Below are positions 45,839 to 56,519 of a stretch of 64,000 nucleotides of DNA, piece by piece. Position 1 is the first letter of the stretch. Each line of letters starts with the position of its first letter. This DNA comes from Cycas panzhihuaensis (lineage: Eukaryota > Cycadophyta). The stretch spans positions 229,097,741 to 229,161,740 of the forward strand of contig CM041465.1 of NCBI GenBank assembly GCA_023213395.1, given 5' to 3'. The notes beneath the pieces were generated by a model. It worked only from the letters and a program-made list of their open reading frames with translations, had not been told where the DNA came from and made no database searches. A program made the translations under genes and the position numbers.

Positions 45839-46193
45839 TATTATGCCAGTTAATTATTAAGCGACTTAATTAATGTTAATATGGTTTAATTATGTGAAAG
45901 GGTATGAGCCAATATGTACGATTTATTCAGATGGTCACAACCCTAAACAGGTGACACTTCTTGGAGAGTATATATGCCTTGAGGCCTTGTGTATTCGATA
46001 TCGAAGTTTGTTATGAAATAATCAACGATCCCTTGAGGATACTTTTGTGGTGGGTTTTTTCTCAGAAGGGTTTTCTCATGTATATCCTGTGTTCTATACA
46101 TGTCTTCTATGTATATTTTTCTTGTGCTTGTTGTGTATGGTTAAAAGATCCTTCAGAGGGGAATACATATGTATGTTTTCATATTCCCGTACA
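45839..46193 (+). repeat. A 3' LTR
   Basis: Starts TATTATGCCAGTTAATT (decayed from TGTTAGCATGGCAATTAA) and ends TTCCCGTACA next to the ACTCT duplication. 355 bases. Confidence 0.92.
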
Positions 46194-46230
46194 ACTCTTA
46201 ATTAAAGCAAAACGAGCATTAATCCCAACA

Positions 46231-46609
46231 AAAAATCCCTTTAAATCTAGATAATATTAATCACATCTTCTTTTTATCTTTAATACACTCCTCTTGAGTC
46301 CAATTTTGGTAGTTTTATTGAGAGAATTTAAAGTTACAAGCAATTTTTTCTAAAAACCTTAGCCATCCTTTTTATTTTTTGGGGTAGTTTTTAAATAAAT
46401 AGAAAAGAATTTTCAAAAATAAATTACATATTTATATTCACCTTGACAAGATCTATTTTTTGAGATAGCTTTTGTTAGAATCTATATGCATATGCTTTTA
46501 TATAAAATTTTGTATAATTATATGACTAGACTTTGTCAATTTTCATAAGTTATTTGACACCTCTGTAATGCTTTTAAAAATAACCTTCTTTATTTTAGCA
46601 TTAAGTAAG
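46231..46609 (-). other. Probable short X remnant, then unresolved sequence
   Basis: Minus strand 46310-46231 lines up with the protease-to-integrase stretch of C near 57780-57860, with strings AAAGATAA and ATTTAAA at identical 35-base spacing. The remaining 300 bases are AT-rich and unassigned; the 5' LTR expected for D is not visible here. Confidence 0.35.
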
Positions 46610-47530
46610 TAATATAAGATGATTGAAATATATTATTTTGTATGGAAAGTTAAGATTGAGACTCTTTTAATAGCTAAAAACACTTGGAATATAGCCACAG
46701 AAGTAGAAAAAGGACCTAGTGATGCTATTTCTCAACCTAGTTAGGATGAAAGGGACAATGTGGGAGTAATAATTTTGAAACTATTTGTCTTTGTTCCCCT
46801 CCTTGTATATGTTGAAAGATTAAATTCATCTGTTAAAATTTGGAAAGTATTTATAAATTTATATAATAAAAAAAGTCATGCTAGTGTTGTGGCTCTTAAG
46901 GAAGAATTATTTAAAGTATATATGAAGGAGAATAAGAGTACTTTAGAATTTCTTTACAAGCTAACTTCAATTAGAAATAATCTACAAAATGATGGTGTAA
47001 ATATGCTAGATCAAGAACTTATTAAAATGGTTGTAAATAAACTTCTAAAATCATTTAATAACATGGTAAATATAATAAAAAATAATGATAAAATTGCCAT
47101 AATGCCACTTAATACTCTACCAATGCTTCTTCTAGGACAAGAATAAAGAAACAAAAGGTATGAAGAAGAAACAAAGATCAAGGATATATTTTTATCCAAG
47201 CTAAGGATAGGTCCTAGAGGATGAGGATAGACAAGAGGTCACAATTAAACTCTTGATACCAAAAGTCAATCTAGAGGCAATTAGAAGGAGAACAAAGGAA
47301 AGGGATGCTTGATTCCTCCTAGACATGCTAGAGTTTACTTTAATTATAGAAAACTATGGTACTTTTCAAGCAATTATAGAGCCCTCAATGTCTGTTATCA
47401 TTATGGATGATTTGGGTATTTTCCTTACTAATGTTCATAGAGGAGAGTTGAGATATAGAGAGGGAAAAGACCTGCTAGTAATTATAGTAAGGAACAAACT
47501 ACCTTCAATGAGGATGAAGAAGAAATAACA
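46610..47530 (+). pseudogene. D gag
   Basis: Text YYFVWKVKIETLLIAKNTWN at about 46632-46691 is the start of a DUF4219/UBN2-like copia capsid. It is followed by VKIWKVFINLYNKKSHASV and KENKSTLEFLYKLTSIRNNL in an open stretch of 128 codons (46760-47143). A Gly/Arg-rich tail follows (47200-47300). The zinc knuckle is not clear. Very little of the usual region before the capsid exists. Confidence 0.8.
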
Positions 47531-47539
47531 TTCATAGTT

Positions 47540-48880
47540 ATACTCACTACAAGTCTTAAAGATGAAGAGGCTTGGAATATTGAATCAAGAGCTTTCAGGC
47601 ATATGATAGGGCATGAAGATTGTTTTGAATTACTAAAACCTTTTTCTTCTAACAAGTCAGTAGAGTTGGGAGATAAATATCCTTTCAACATCAAAGGGGT
47701 TGGAATCATAGCTGTTGAAATGAAAGGAACTATACAAAAAATTGGTAATATATTATTTGTTTATGAATTAAAAAAGAATCTTCCTTCTTTTTTTTAACTC
47801 AAAAAGAAAAGGCTAAGAACTATTTTTTATAAAGAAGGTTTTTGTTATATTTTAGACATGAAAAAGAAAGGCACCATAATTACTAAGGAAATAGAAAGCA
47901 ATGATCTATATAGACTACTTTCTAACCTTGTTGTTATAAAAAAGGATGTAAAAGTATATGTTGTTGTAAATATTGATAATAATAAACACTAGAATTTGAA
48001 GTATGGGCATATTTCTTTTGATAAATTAGAGTTGTTGCATAACTCAAGAATAGTAGATGAACTTCTTAATGTTGCATTTCATCCTCTTATTTGTAAAAGT
48101 TATCCGCTTGGTAAATAACATCGCTTTCCTTTCTAGAAAAGTGAATGGAGAGTTAAAAGCAAACTAAAATTTGTATATACTGATTTATATGGATCTATTA
48201 CTCCATATTCAATAAATGGTGCTAGATATTTCCTTACTTTCATTTCTATGAGAGTATGGATTTACTTCCTCTATAGTAAATCAAAAGTCTTTAAAAAATT
48301 CAAAGAACTTAAAGTAGAAATCAAGCTAAAATATAGAACCAAAATAAAATTCATTAGATCAGATGCAAGAGGTGAATATATCTTAAAAGAGTTTCAAAAT
48401 TTCTACAAAACTCATGGGATATATTGATAATTTATAACTCCATATACACCCCAATCTAATAGAGTGGCTAAATGAATAAACAAAATAATCATAGAGATGG
48501 ATAGAAGCATGATTCAAGATAGGCAAATCTCGAAGACCAATTAGGCTAAAGTAGTAAATATGGCTAGTTATCTCATAAATCAGAGTCCAACACAAGCTTT
48601 AAATTCAATAATGTCATAACAGGCCTAGACTTGATACAAGCTAGATGTAAGTAACTTAAAAAATTTTGGGTATCAAGTTTTTGTTATAAAAAGACGTCTA
48701 AGCTTGATTATAAAAGTATAAACTTCATAATGATATGATATAATAAGAATTCAAAAGCTATATACATAGACCCAAAAACAAACAAAGTCTATGTAAGTAG
48801 AGATGTTATATTCAATGAAAAAGTTATTGTAGGAATCCCATTATTATATCAGGAAATTAAAGAGCCTACAAAGAAGACCT
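47540..48880 (+). pseudogene. D protease and integrase
   Basis: Protease: AWNIESRAFRHMIGHEDCFE (47571-47630), where DSGASRHMTG is expected; the catalytic Asp is Glu. Then VELGDKYPFNIKGVG. The pre-integrase zinc region is at 47990-48120. The core contains FVYTDLYG near 48172-48192 and FIRSDARGEYILKEF (48350-48395). A box like PYTPQSNRVAK is at about 48439-48471. The C-terminal region to about 48830 is badly decayed. The order is that of copia. Confidence 0.78.
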
Positions 48881-49089
48881 ATCTAGAAGTGCCTCCATCT
48901 AAAGAAATCTTAGGTGCAACATCAAAAGATACAGAAATCGATGAAGAAGAATGATCAAAGAGGGCATCTTCACCTCTCAAAGATTCAAGTGTTTCAAAAG
49001 ATGAGGAAAAGGAAATGACTTCAAAAAAGATACCAAAATAATATCTCAAAATCATTAAGGAAGGCAAAGGAGACATGTTTGTACACAAA

Positions 49090-49985
49090 ATAAGGAGCTA
49101 GAAACATTAGTCCTTATTTAGCTTTATAGATCCATAGTCATATGAAGAAGATAGATAACATGAAGAATATCAAGCTACAATAGACATGAAAATGAAATCA
49201 ATTTCTAAAAATAAGACTTAGAAACTAGTTAATTTATCTATAGGTAAACCTATTATCAATTGTAAATGGGTTTATAAGATAAAGGAAAATTCTGATGGTG
49301 GAATATAAAATCAGAAGGCTAGATTGGTAGCTAAGTGTTACACTTAGACAACAGGAATAAATTATGAGGAAACCTTCTCACCAGTAGTAAAACTAAATAC
49401 AATAAGAATAATAATAGCCTTAGTTATATAACATAATTAGAAAATCTACCAATTGGACGTAAAAAGTGCCTTCTTGAATGGGGATCTTGAAGAAAAGGTC
49501 TACATGAAATAACAAGAAGGATATATTCAAAGTGGCTAAGAAAATCTTATGTGTAAGTTAAAAAAGGTATTATATGGACTAAAATAGGCTCTAAGGACTT
49601 GGTATACTAAGTTAGATAAATAACTTACTTACAATGGATTCTATAGTTATGACTTAGACTTTAGCCTATACATAAAAGAATGTCAAGGATTAATCATAAT
49701 AATTGTGGTCGATATAGATGATATAATTCTCATGGGAAGTAATACATAATCCATAGTAGACAGAAAAGAATAATTAGAAAAAGGCTTTGGAATGATAGAT
49801 TTGGGACTTCTAAATTACTATCTAGGTATAGAAGTCAATTAGAAAGAAGATTCAATCACTATATCTCAAAACAAATGTAACAAAAAACTGTTGACAAAAT
49901 TTTAAATAGAAGATTATAATAATTATACAACTCTTATGGAAATTAGTTGTGATCTGACTCTATTTATAGAAGAAACTTTAATTGA
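49090..49985 (+). pseudogene. D reverse transcriptase
   Basis: LVNLSIGKPIINCKWVYKIK (49221-49280), KARLVAK, GINYEETFSPVVKLNTIRI (49349-49405), IYQLDVKSAFLNGDLEEKVY (49444-49503) and KLKKVLYGLK followed by a stop. The catalytic box reads VDIDDIILMGS (49709-49741): DD is kept but Tyr-Val is altered. Many CAA/CAG positions are TAA/TAG. Confidence 0.87.
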
Positions 49986-50650
49986 TGCCACTTTGTATAG
50001 ATAATTAATTGGGAGTTTAATATATCTCATTGTAATTAGAACTAATATCTCTTACTATTTTGGACTAGTCTCAAGATATATATAAGATTCAAAATTGGCA
50101 TATTGAAAAGGTGCAAAAAGAATATTTAGATATATGAAGGGAACATCTGATTTAAGATTCATTTATCTAATTAATGAGCCAGGTAAATTTATTAGATTTT
50201 ATGATTTAGATTGGGAAGGAGATAAAGAAAAAAGAAAATCAACAAGTGGATACTACTTTTTTCTTACCTCAATAGGAGTCTCATGGAATAGCAAACAACA
50301 ACCAGTAGTTGCCCTATCATCCACAGAAATAGAGTACAAGTCAATAGTTAGTGCCTCCTACAAAGTAGTTTGGTTGAGACAACTTCTAATAGATTTAGAT
50401 TAGTAGCAACAAGGGCTAACAACACTTCTTTAAGATAACAAGAGTGTAATAAAGTTGACTAAGAATCCAATCTTTTACGCATGAAATAAGCATATTGAAG
50501 TGCATCATTATTTCATATGGAAAAAAATACAAAATAAGGAATTCGATCTAACATACTATTCAACAAATGAACAAATTATAAATATTTTGACAAAGCCACT
50601 TAATAAGGATAAATTTTAATTTCTTAGAAACAGGTTAACATTAGGTAGAT
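49986..50650 (+). pseudogene. D RNase H
   Basis: An open stretch of 89 codons (50134-50400) covers MKGTSDLRFIYLINEPGKFI, then FYDLDWEGDKEKRKSTSGYY with the first catalytic Asp, and VVALSSTEIEYKSIVSASYK with the catalytic Glu. A DNKSVIKLTKNPIF segment follows near 50437-50478 and LTKPLNKDKF-type text near 50590-50617. Best-preserved domain of D. Confidence 0.88.
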
Positions 50651-50667
50651 AAAATATTAAGATAGGG

Positions 50668-50819
50668 TGTTAAGATATAATATTTTACTTAAACATACTT
50701 AAGGGCCATGTATTAAACTTCTCTTTATGTAATAAAGATAAGTGTCTAACACATGTCATTAAGACAGATAGCAGTTATAAATCATAAATATATATATTAC
50801 TAAGAGACTCACTCTTACA
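50668..50819 (+). repeat. D 3' LTR, very short
   Basis: Starts TGTTAAGATATAAT after the purine tract AGATAGGG and ends CACTCTTACA, where X sequence resumes. About 152 bases, short for a copia LTR; the end is inferred from where the match to X begins. Confidence 0.6.
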
Positions 50820-50824
50820 CAATT

Positions 50825-51985
50825 CAAGAATTTTGTTTCTTCAATTGTGAATTTATTTTAATAGTGGGTAGATTCTTAATGTCCTGTCATATGATGGAAA
50901 GTATCATAATCTAAAATCTAAGAAGGTGGTAGTATGGTAGGTGCTAAAAAGGCAAAAGTAAAAGTAGTTAGGGAATTATGAGATTATGATTGAATCCCTT
51001 TAAAGTCTTTCCAAGCTTCAAATACTAACTTGTTTCTAGAAGTATCTATTATATGCCCTTTTTTATGGTAATAGGCACAATTGATATTCTGACTGTAATA
51101 TGGTTTAGAAGCTTTCTTTGTTTGAAATAATTACCTAGGTGTTAAATATGAGTTTTAGTTTTTAGATATTCTTCAATATTTAGAATTTTAATTATAATTA
51201 TTATTTGAAGTAGAACCTCTATAAGATTTTTTAGGCTTAGGATGATTATTATGATTATTTTATTAATTATTTTAATTTTTAGATTTATTTTATATCTTGG
51301 TTTTAAAGAAAAGAGCTTGAGAAGGATTTTGAATTTCTACTGTTTAAATTCCGGTCTCTACTGGTATTTAACTAGTTGATTTATAAGTTAATCAAATGAA
51401 ATAGAAGGGTGCCCACATTACAATCTACTAGTTTTATATTGATTGAAAGACTTTAGAAGTTTATTAATGGTAAGATGAAGTGAGTGTGTCATCATCTTTT
51501 ACATGGGATATAGTTATGGTTTTATCACATTCCTTAATTGATTTAGAGTAGTTTCCTAGATCTATATTGATAAGTTGAAGATTTGATAAAAATTCTTCAA
51601 CTCTAAAAAAATCCTCATATTTTAAGTTATACATTTTTTGTTCAAGCATGGTAATTGAGTGGTATATACCTCATCATAATTTTCCTTTAACTTAGCCTAG
51701 ATAATGGCAAGCTTATATGAATTAATGAATTACCTATATATATTTGGTGAGACAAAGGTTAATATGGTGCCTAGGGCCCCATCACAGTTTACCAGATATA
51801 CTACATAGATGTCTAATATTGTATCTACATGTTTTACAAACTATCCTATTACATACTACTATAACTTTTATTATTTAAGTTGGTCAAATACCTTGACTTT
51901 CCAGTTATTATAGTTTAGCCATTTAGAACTAGAATTTGGGTAGAGTAGATTGTCCTAGGCATAGTAACCATATTAAAAAAATAAC
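50825..51985 (-). pseudogene. X gag and protease start
   Basis: Reading minus from about 51970: a start like MVTMPRT, NYNNWKVKVFDQLK, NCDGALGTIL, MLEQKMYNLKYEDFFRVEEF (51649-51590), LSNLQLINIDLGNYSKSIKE, and then CAYYHKKGHIIDTS, a CCHC-like box lacking its second Cys. The protease site is DYDTFHHMTGH in place of DSGASHHMTGH. The text parallels C at 56520-57640 residue by residue. D cuts the frame at about 50825. Confidence 0.88.
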
Positions 51986-53254
51986 TTGAGATAAATAGAA
52001 ATCCTCTTTAATAAAAAGATAAGATGTATGATAAAAAGAAACTTTTAAATTGAAATAATTATTATATTAAGCCATAAATATGAAATATAATAAAATCACA
52101 ACAATTTCATTTTCACATTAAAGTATAGTAAGATTAAATTAATGAAATAAAGATATAATAATATTTTTATAAATAAATTATATAATAAAAAAAAAAAAAA
52201 AGGAGGTATCCCTTTTAATAAATTTTACTGATTGAAATATATTTATAAAGATAAATATTAACGATTAAATTAAATTTATAATAAATTTATATAAATTATA
52301 AATGTGTTTATAAATGAATAACATTAAAATAATGACAATATTAAATACTAAAAAATTAAATGAATTTATTAAAAAGGGATGGATATAATAATGTTATTAA
52401 TTCCTAAATTGACCAATAATATATCAAATTAAATTTAAAAAGTTAAAGAAATATAAAGAAATTTGATAAATAGAATTACATACCTACACTTACCTTGGTT
52501 GTAATCTTCTTTGTTAAATTTGGACATAGTTTTACCCCTCAAAATAGCTTCAAAAATACTTGAATGGCTAGCTAAATCAAAGGTCTTTGAGTTAGAAATC
52601 CAATGCAACTTTCAATTCTAGATTTGAACTCCAAATAATGAAGTTATAAAGAAAAATATATAGGTAACAGTTTTTCAAGATTGGGGGCTAAAATCTAATG
52701 GGTTAAGCCCTTTTTACATTAAAATCAGGGTCATATAGGGGCTTAATATGACTGGGGCACTAAGGAGAGGGGAGCTTACATATCCAAATTTGAAATAAAT
52801 TGGATTTAAATCTTTTTGTAATTGCAAAAGGATTAAAATAAATTGGAAAAATGCATGACATTTATCCCAACATAATCTATATATATATTTAATCCTATAA
52901 ACTTAGGATTTGATCAAATTTATCTCTCAAAAAAGATTTATATAGAGTCTTTAAATTTCTTTGTCTCTATATGATGGATTTTTTCAGCTTCTTTGAACTT
53001 TGTGTCTTTATCTACATGATGCATAAACAACTTCATCTTCTTGGTTATGTTGCATATGTGATGGATAGGGCTATGAAGCGATGGCATTCTATGATGGCTT
53101 AAACCTTCTATCAACATCTTTGTTTCATGAGTTTCTTTAACTGGTTAGCAACTTATAGTTATATGAGTAATGTGTCTGGATGATGACGTGCATGATGGCA
53201 TTAACAAATAGTCAATCGTAGAAATGAGGTAATAAATATTAATGCTCAATAATG
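51986..53254 (-). other. X leader, gag-proximal part
   Basis: AT-rich leader. It includes an A-run at 52187-52201 and TA-rich sequence to 52500. Between 53140 and 52970 the kinase-like reading frame continues open past one stop: THETKMLIEGLSHHRMPSLH and later KKMKLFMHHVDKDTKFKEAE. I recognise no family in this part; it might be the C-terminal tail of the captured gene. Confidence 0.5.
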
Positions 53255-53570
53255 TTACCATGTCATAAAAAAAAGGATGTTGTAGTGCCTCTTTGGTTGA
53301 GATCCTTTTTTTAGGGTCATACTGGAATATCTTAAAGAGAAAGTCCACAAACTATATTATGTGACAAAAATGGAAATAAGTTAGGTATTTGGCTATAATT
53401 TAGGAAAATTATTGCTCCAATAATTCAACTTAATGATGCCTAGTCATACACTTTCAACTAGAGTTCCTAATATCTGAAAATTTTGGTAAAATTGATCAAC
53501 TTCACAGTTTCCATTCCAAAGTGATCTCAAAATACATAAGTTAGCAAGTATACATCTAATTACCCATAGT
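53255..53570 (-). pseudogene. Captured CDK-like protein kinase fragment in X leader
   Basis: The minus strand encodes the last part of a CMGC/CDK-type kinase catalytic domain. LWVIRCILANLCILRSLWNG (53570-53511) fits subdomain IX (DxWSxGCIxAEL..xPLFxG). EVDQFYQNFQILGTL (about 53507-53463) fits EVDQLxKIFxILGTP. After two stops, NNFPKL fits the loop before subdomain XI. After a frameshift, FLFKIFQYDPKKRISTKEAL (about 53342-53283) and QHPFF fit subdomain XI with its invariant Arg. The kinase N-lobe and active site are absent. No such text is seen in the leader of element C. It lies between primer-binding site and gag, on the same strand as the element, so it may be a transduced host sequence. Confidence 0.75.
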
Positions 53571-53886
53571 TATTATTGCCAGTGAGATCAATCATTCAAC
53601 TATGCCAACCTTTAACTTAGCATAACATTCATCTTCTCTATGAGAGGAGTGATCCCTAATAAACTTTAATAGGACACAATTGACTAATCATTTATAGTGC
53701 TCAATATAGAAATCTGGCCTACTTATATGCCATATCGATGAGTGGGGGTACATTGCAACATGCACAAAATCTTTGAGACTTAATGTTGGTTGTAAACTGT
53801 AGATGAACTTTCTTTATAACTTGGGACTACTTCTATTTTATTCTTCATCAATTCACTTCAAAAATTTTGAACTTTCTCTGATACCA
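53571..53886 (-). other. X leader, LTR-proximal part, and primer-binding site
   Basis: Minus strand TGGTATCAGAG (53886-53876) directly follows the 5' LTR. The next 300 bases carry no recognised domain; whether the kinase homology extends upstream of the DxWSxG region here is unclear because the frame is broken by stops. Confidence 0.6.
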
Positions 53887-53960
53887 TATTAGAGAGAGGA
53901 GTACATATAAGAAATTGATACATAATTCACTTAATAAATATGCATAGATCTAGATATGTA
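53887..53960 (-). repeat. X 5' LTR, inner 74 bases
   Basis: Matches 6670-6745 closely (GAGAGAGGAGTACATA, AATTCACTTAA, AATATGCA.AGATCTAGA). It is cut at 53960 by the insertion of Z. Confidence 0.85.
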
Positions 53961-54161
53961 TATTAGAAAATGAAATTAAATGCACAAGATAACATAGCCA
54001 AGATCAAGATAATAGCATCAGAATAATGTCATAATGGAGCTCAACATATCAAAAGATCATGATCATATCTCAAAACTGATACCAAAGATCTCATACTACA
54101 TAATCTCATACTCTATATGCATGATCTCTCATTCTATAATCTCTCATTCTACATGTCTACT

Positions 54162-54627
54162 TGTTAGAATAAAGTTACCTTAATGTTACCTTTGTATTAT
54201 CAAACTTAGTATATTATCAATTAATTATGTAAAGTTCATTGAAACAAGAAAAACTGCTTAACGAACCTTTGTATCTCCTTATAAGTCTTCTCCTAGATTC
54301 TTGGAGGGAGTCTCCTTATCTAAAGGGTTGGTATCTATAGTTAGCATAGGTGAATATTCTGTGTAATAATCATGATATTCAAAATATAAAAGAAAACTCA
54401 CAAGGTTTTACTTCTTTGAAGTAAATGCTAAATATCAACATGAATATAAGAGAAACGTTCAAGATCCTTGTTAAACCTGTAATGTATATTTCTATTTAAT
54501 AAATATATTTACATTTCTGAGGTGGTTTTTCATCCCTTAATAGGGTTTCACAACTGTCTATATCTTGTGCTATGTATTATTTGATTCCTTTTAAATCTAT
54601 TAAACTATACTAACCCTTTCTCCAACA
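54162..54627 (+). repeat. C 5' LTR
   Basis: TGTTAGAATAAAGTTACC to CCTTTCTCCAACA, directly before the PBS. Confidence 0.92.
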
Positions 54628-54640
54628 TGGTATTAGAGCA
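54628..54640 (+). other. C primer-binding site
   Basis: TGGTATTAGAGCA directly after the LTR; initiator methionine tRNA type. Confidence 0.88.
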
Positions 54641-56519
54641 GGGCACTTTAAGTACTGTAAAGGATAAAAAATATTTTTTTTCTCTTTTAGAATTAAAGAT
54701 TCACCTTATATACAAAATCTGCAACTAAAAATAAAAAGAAATTTCTTGATAAAAGGAAATTTTATTTATAATAATAATAATTAAAAAAAGAAGGTATAAA
54801 ATCTGGGTTTAAAATCCTTTCATCCTTAGTTTTCTTTTATAAAAATATAAATATATATGAGACTTCTACTGGAATACAAGGCAAATTTAATTAAAGCCAT
54901 CTATTCAAAATTCTAAAGAAATCCATGCAAACACTACAAGCCACTACCAACAAATTACTCCATGAAGAATGCTGAAGGATTGTTAAAAGACTCCTTCATC
55001 TAAAAGTCAAACTTAACACTATAAGTAACCTTCAAACTAAAGAATAATTCAAGTAATACATATTTTATTTTTAATTAGATAAGATGAAATAAAATAACTA
55101 ATTCCATCTCTAAGAAAGGTGAATTTAAACATGCAAAGGCTATAGACACAAGATTGTAGCATTAAATTCTTGTAAACATAATCTTTGCTTGGGAAAATCT
55201 CAGTCCTGTAGTAGAAAATGGAGTGTTGAAGCCATTCTATCTGGTTCTGCAACAACAAAACTTATATCCTAAATGCTAAAAAAGAGAATGTACAGAGTCC
55301 ACACTAGACGTCATTCAGGGTCCACACAAGATTCTATTCAGAGACTACATTAGATGTCGATTCAAAGACGTCATTCGCCAATGATTAAAGAAGAAGAGTA
55401 AAATCTCCCACTACAGTTACTGGACCTATAAATTCAAAGAAAATGAACTAGAAATTCCAACGACTAGGGTTTACACTTAGGAGAATGAAGCATTAAGATA
55501 AATGACTATGATTAACATACAAGCAAATGCAACACCAAGATAAACAGCTAGGGTTTACACTCGTCAATGGTTAAAGAAGTAGAGTAAAAGACCTGAACAT
55601 TAAAAAACAATGAACCAGAAACACATAAGCGAACATAACAATAAGACGTAGAGATAGGGTTTACATTCAGGTGGACATGAAAAAGCCTTAAGTAATTGAT
55701 AGGTAATTTGGATCCACCACCTTAATCTATTCTTTATTTTATTTCATTTTTCCTAATGTTTATTAAGTTAATTTAGTTAGCCCCTAAAATGTTCAACACC
55801 TTGGTCACTAAAGTCTCCATATTACCTTAGCCCAATATTATAAAGGGACTTAAGTCTCACTCAATTTATTTTTTATTATTTTTTAAAAAAAGATGGGGTA
55901 CCTATGCATTTTCCTCCATAGCTTTTTTAAATAGAGTATGAATTCTATTATGTAAGAAACACTAGATTCTTGACTCAAATACAAACATTTTGGCTATTTT
56001 TTCAAGTTTATTTTATGTTATTTTATTCAGTAGATCTTTACACAGTCAAGTTCCTATTATTGCACTTATAAGCTTAGGTATGTACCTTTGACCTGTAATT
56101 TTTCTTCCAGTTCTTACTTTAATCTAATACATAATTAATTATTTTTTAAATCTTATTAATAATCATATTATTTATTTATGTATTTTAATAGATTCATGAA
56201 AGTTACAAAATCATTACCTTATCCTTTTTAATGATGGCACAAATATGTAATACTTAATTATTTCATTATTTGTTCTAAGTTTAAACTAATATGTAAAAGT
56301 CATTTGTTTAAAGATCTTATTAAATGATAATCGATCTTTCAATATTAATGATTTCATTTTTTATCAATGGTAAAGTAACTAAATGATCACTTTAATGTTC
56401 AATGTCTATCAATGAATTTATTTTTGTGACTTATTCACTTTATTCACCTACTATTAAAAATCATAACCTCTTCACTTTTCCTCTAAGAGAATCTCTAAGT
56501 GTTATTTTTTATTTTCAAT
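54641..56519 (+). other. C leader
   Basis: 1.9 kb, no domain seen. Around 55290-55370 a string like GTCCACA..AGA.GTC.ATTC recurs three times, a degenerate tandem repeat. No kinase-like text is present, in contrast to X. Confidence 0.55.

Larger units (their letters stand above)
39811..46193 (+). mobile_element. Copia retrotransposon A
   Basis: A is 6383 bases long, plus-strand, with LTRs at both ends and an exact target duplication ACTCT (39806-39810 and 46194-46198). It contains gag, protease, integrase, RT and RNase H in copia order. The LTRs differ by about 11% by eye. N1 is a shorter relative of the same family. Coding is broken by stops throughout. Confidence 0.93.
24870..46230 (-). mobile_element. 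Copia retrotransposon Y, carrying gypsy G and copia A
   Basis: Y is a minus-strand copia element. Its 3' LTR is 24870-25158; pol and gag run 25159-28945; the gypsy element occupies 28946-39470; the leader remnant and primer-binding site are at 39471-39549; the 5' LTR is 39552-39810 continuing at 46199-46230 after insertion of A. Y interrupts X between protease and integrase. The Y target duplication is not clear: TTATT against TTTTT in minus orientation is the best pairing. The N-terminal third of gag and most of the leader are missing. Confidence 0.8.
39552..46230 (-). repeat. Y 5' LTR, interrupted by copia A
   Basis: The LTR lies in two blocks, 39552-39810 and 46199-46230, separated by A and its duplicated target. 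Together they give 291 bases, matching the 289-base 3' LTR. The outer end reads TGTTGGGATTAATG on the minus strand, an intact TG start. Confidence 0.85.
46610..50819 (+). mobile_element. Copia retrotransposon D, lacking its 5' LTR
   Basis: Plus-strand copia element with gag, protease, integrase, RT, RNase H and a short 3' LTR. No copy of the LTR is visible upstream of gag, so the 5' end, with leader and primer-binding site, is deleted. D lies within the protease region of X: X resumes on the right at 50825. The bases CAATT (50820-50824) would be the target duplication but no partner is recognised. Confidence 0.8.

Noticed and set aside
52187-52201. Poly(A) tail of a processed pseudogene for the kinase fragment
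   Set aside because: The A-run is on the plus strand, whereas the kinase reads on the minus strand, and it lies 1 kb away on the wrong strand for a tail.
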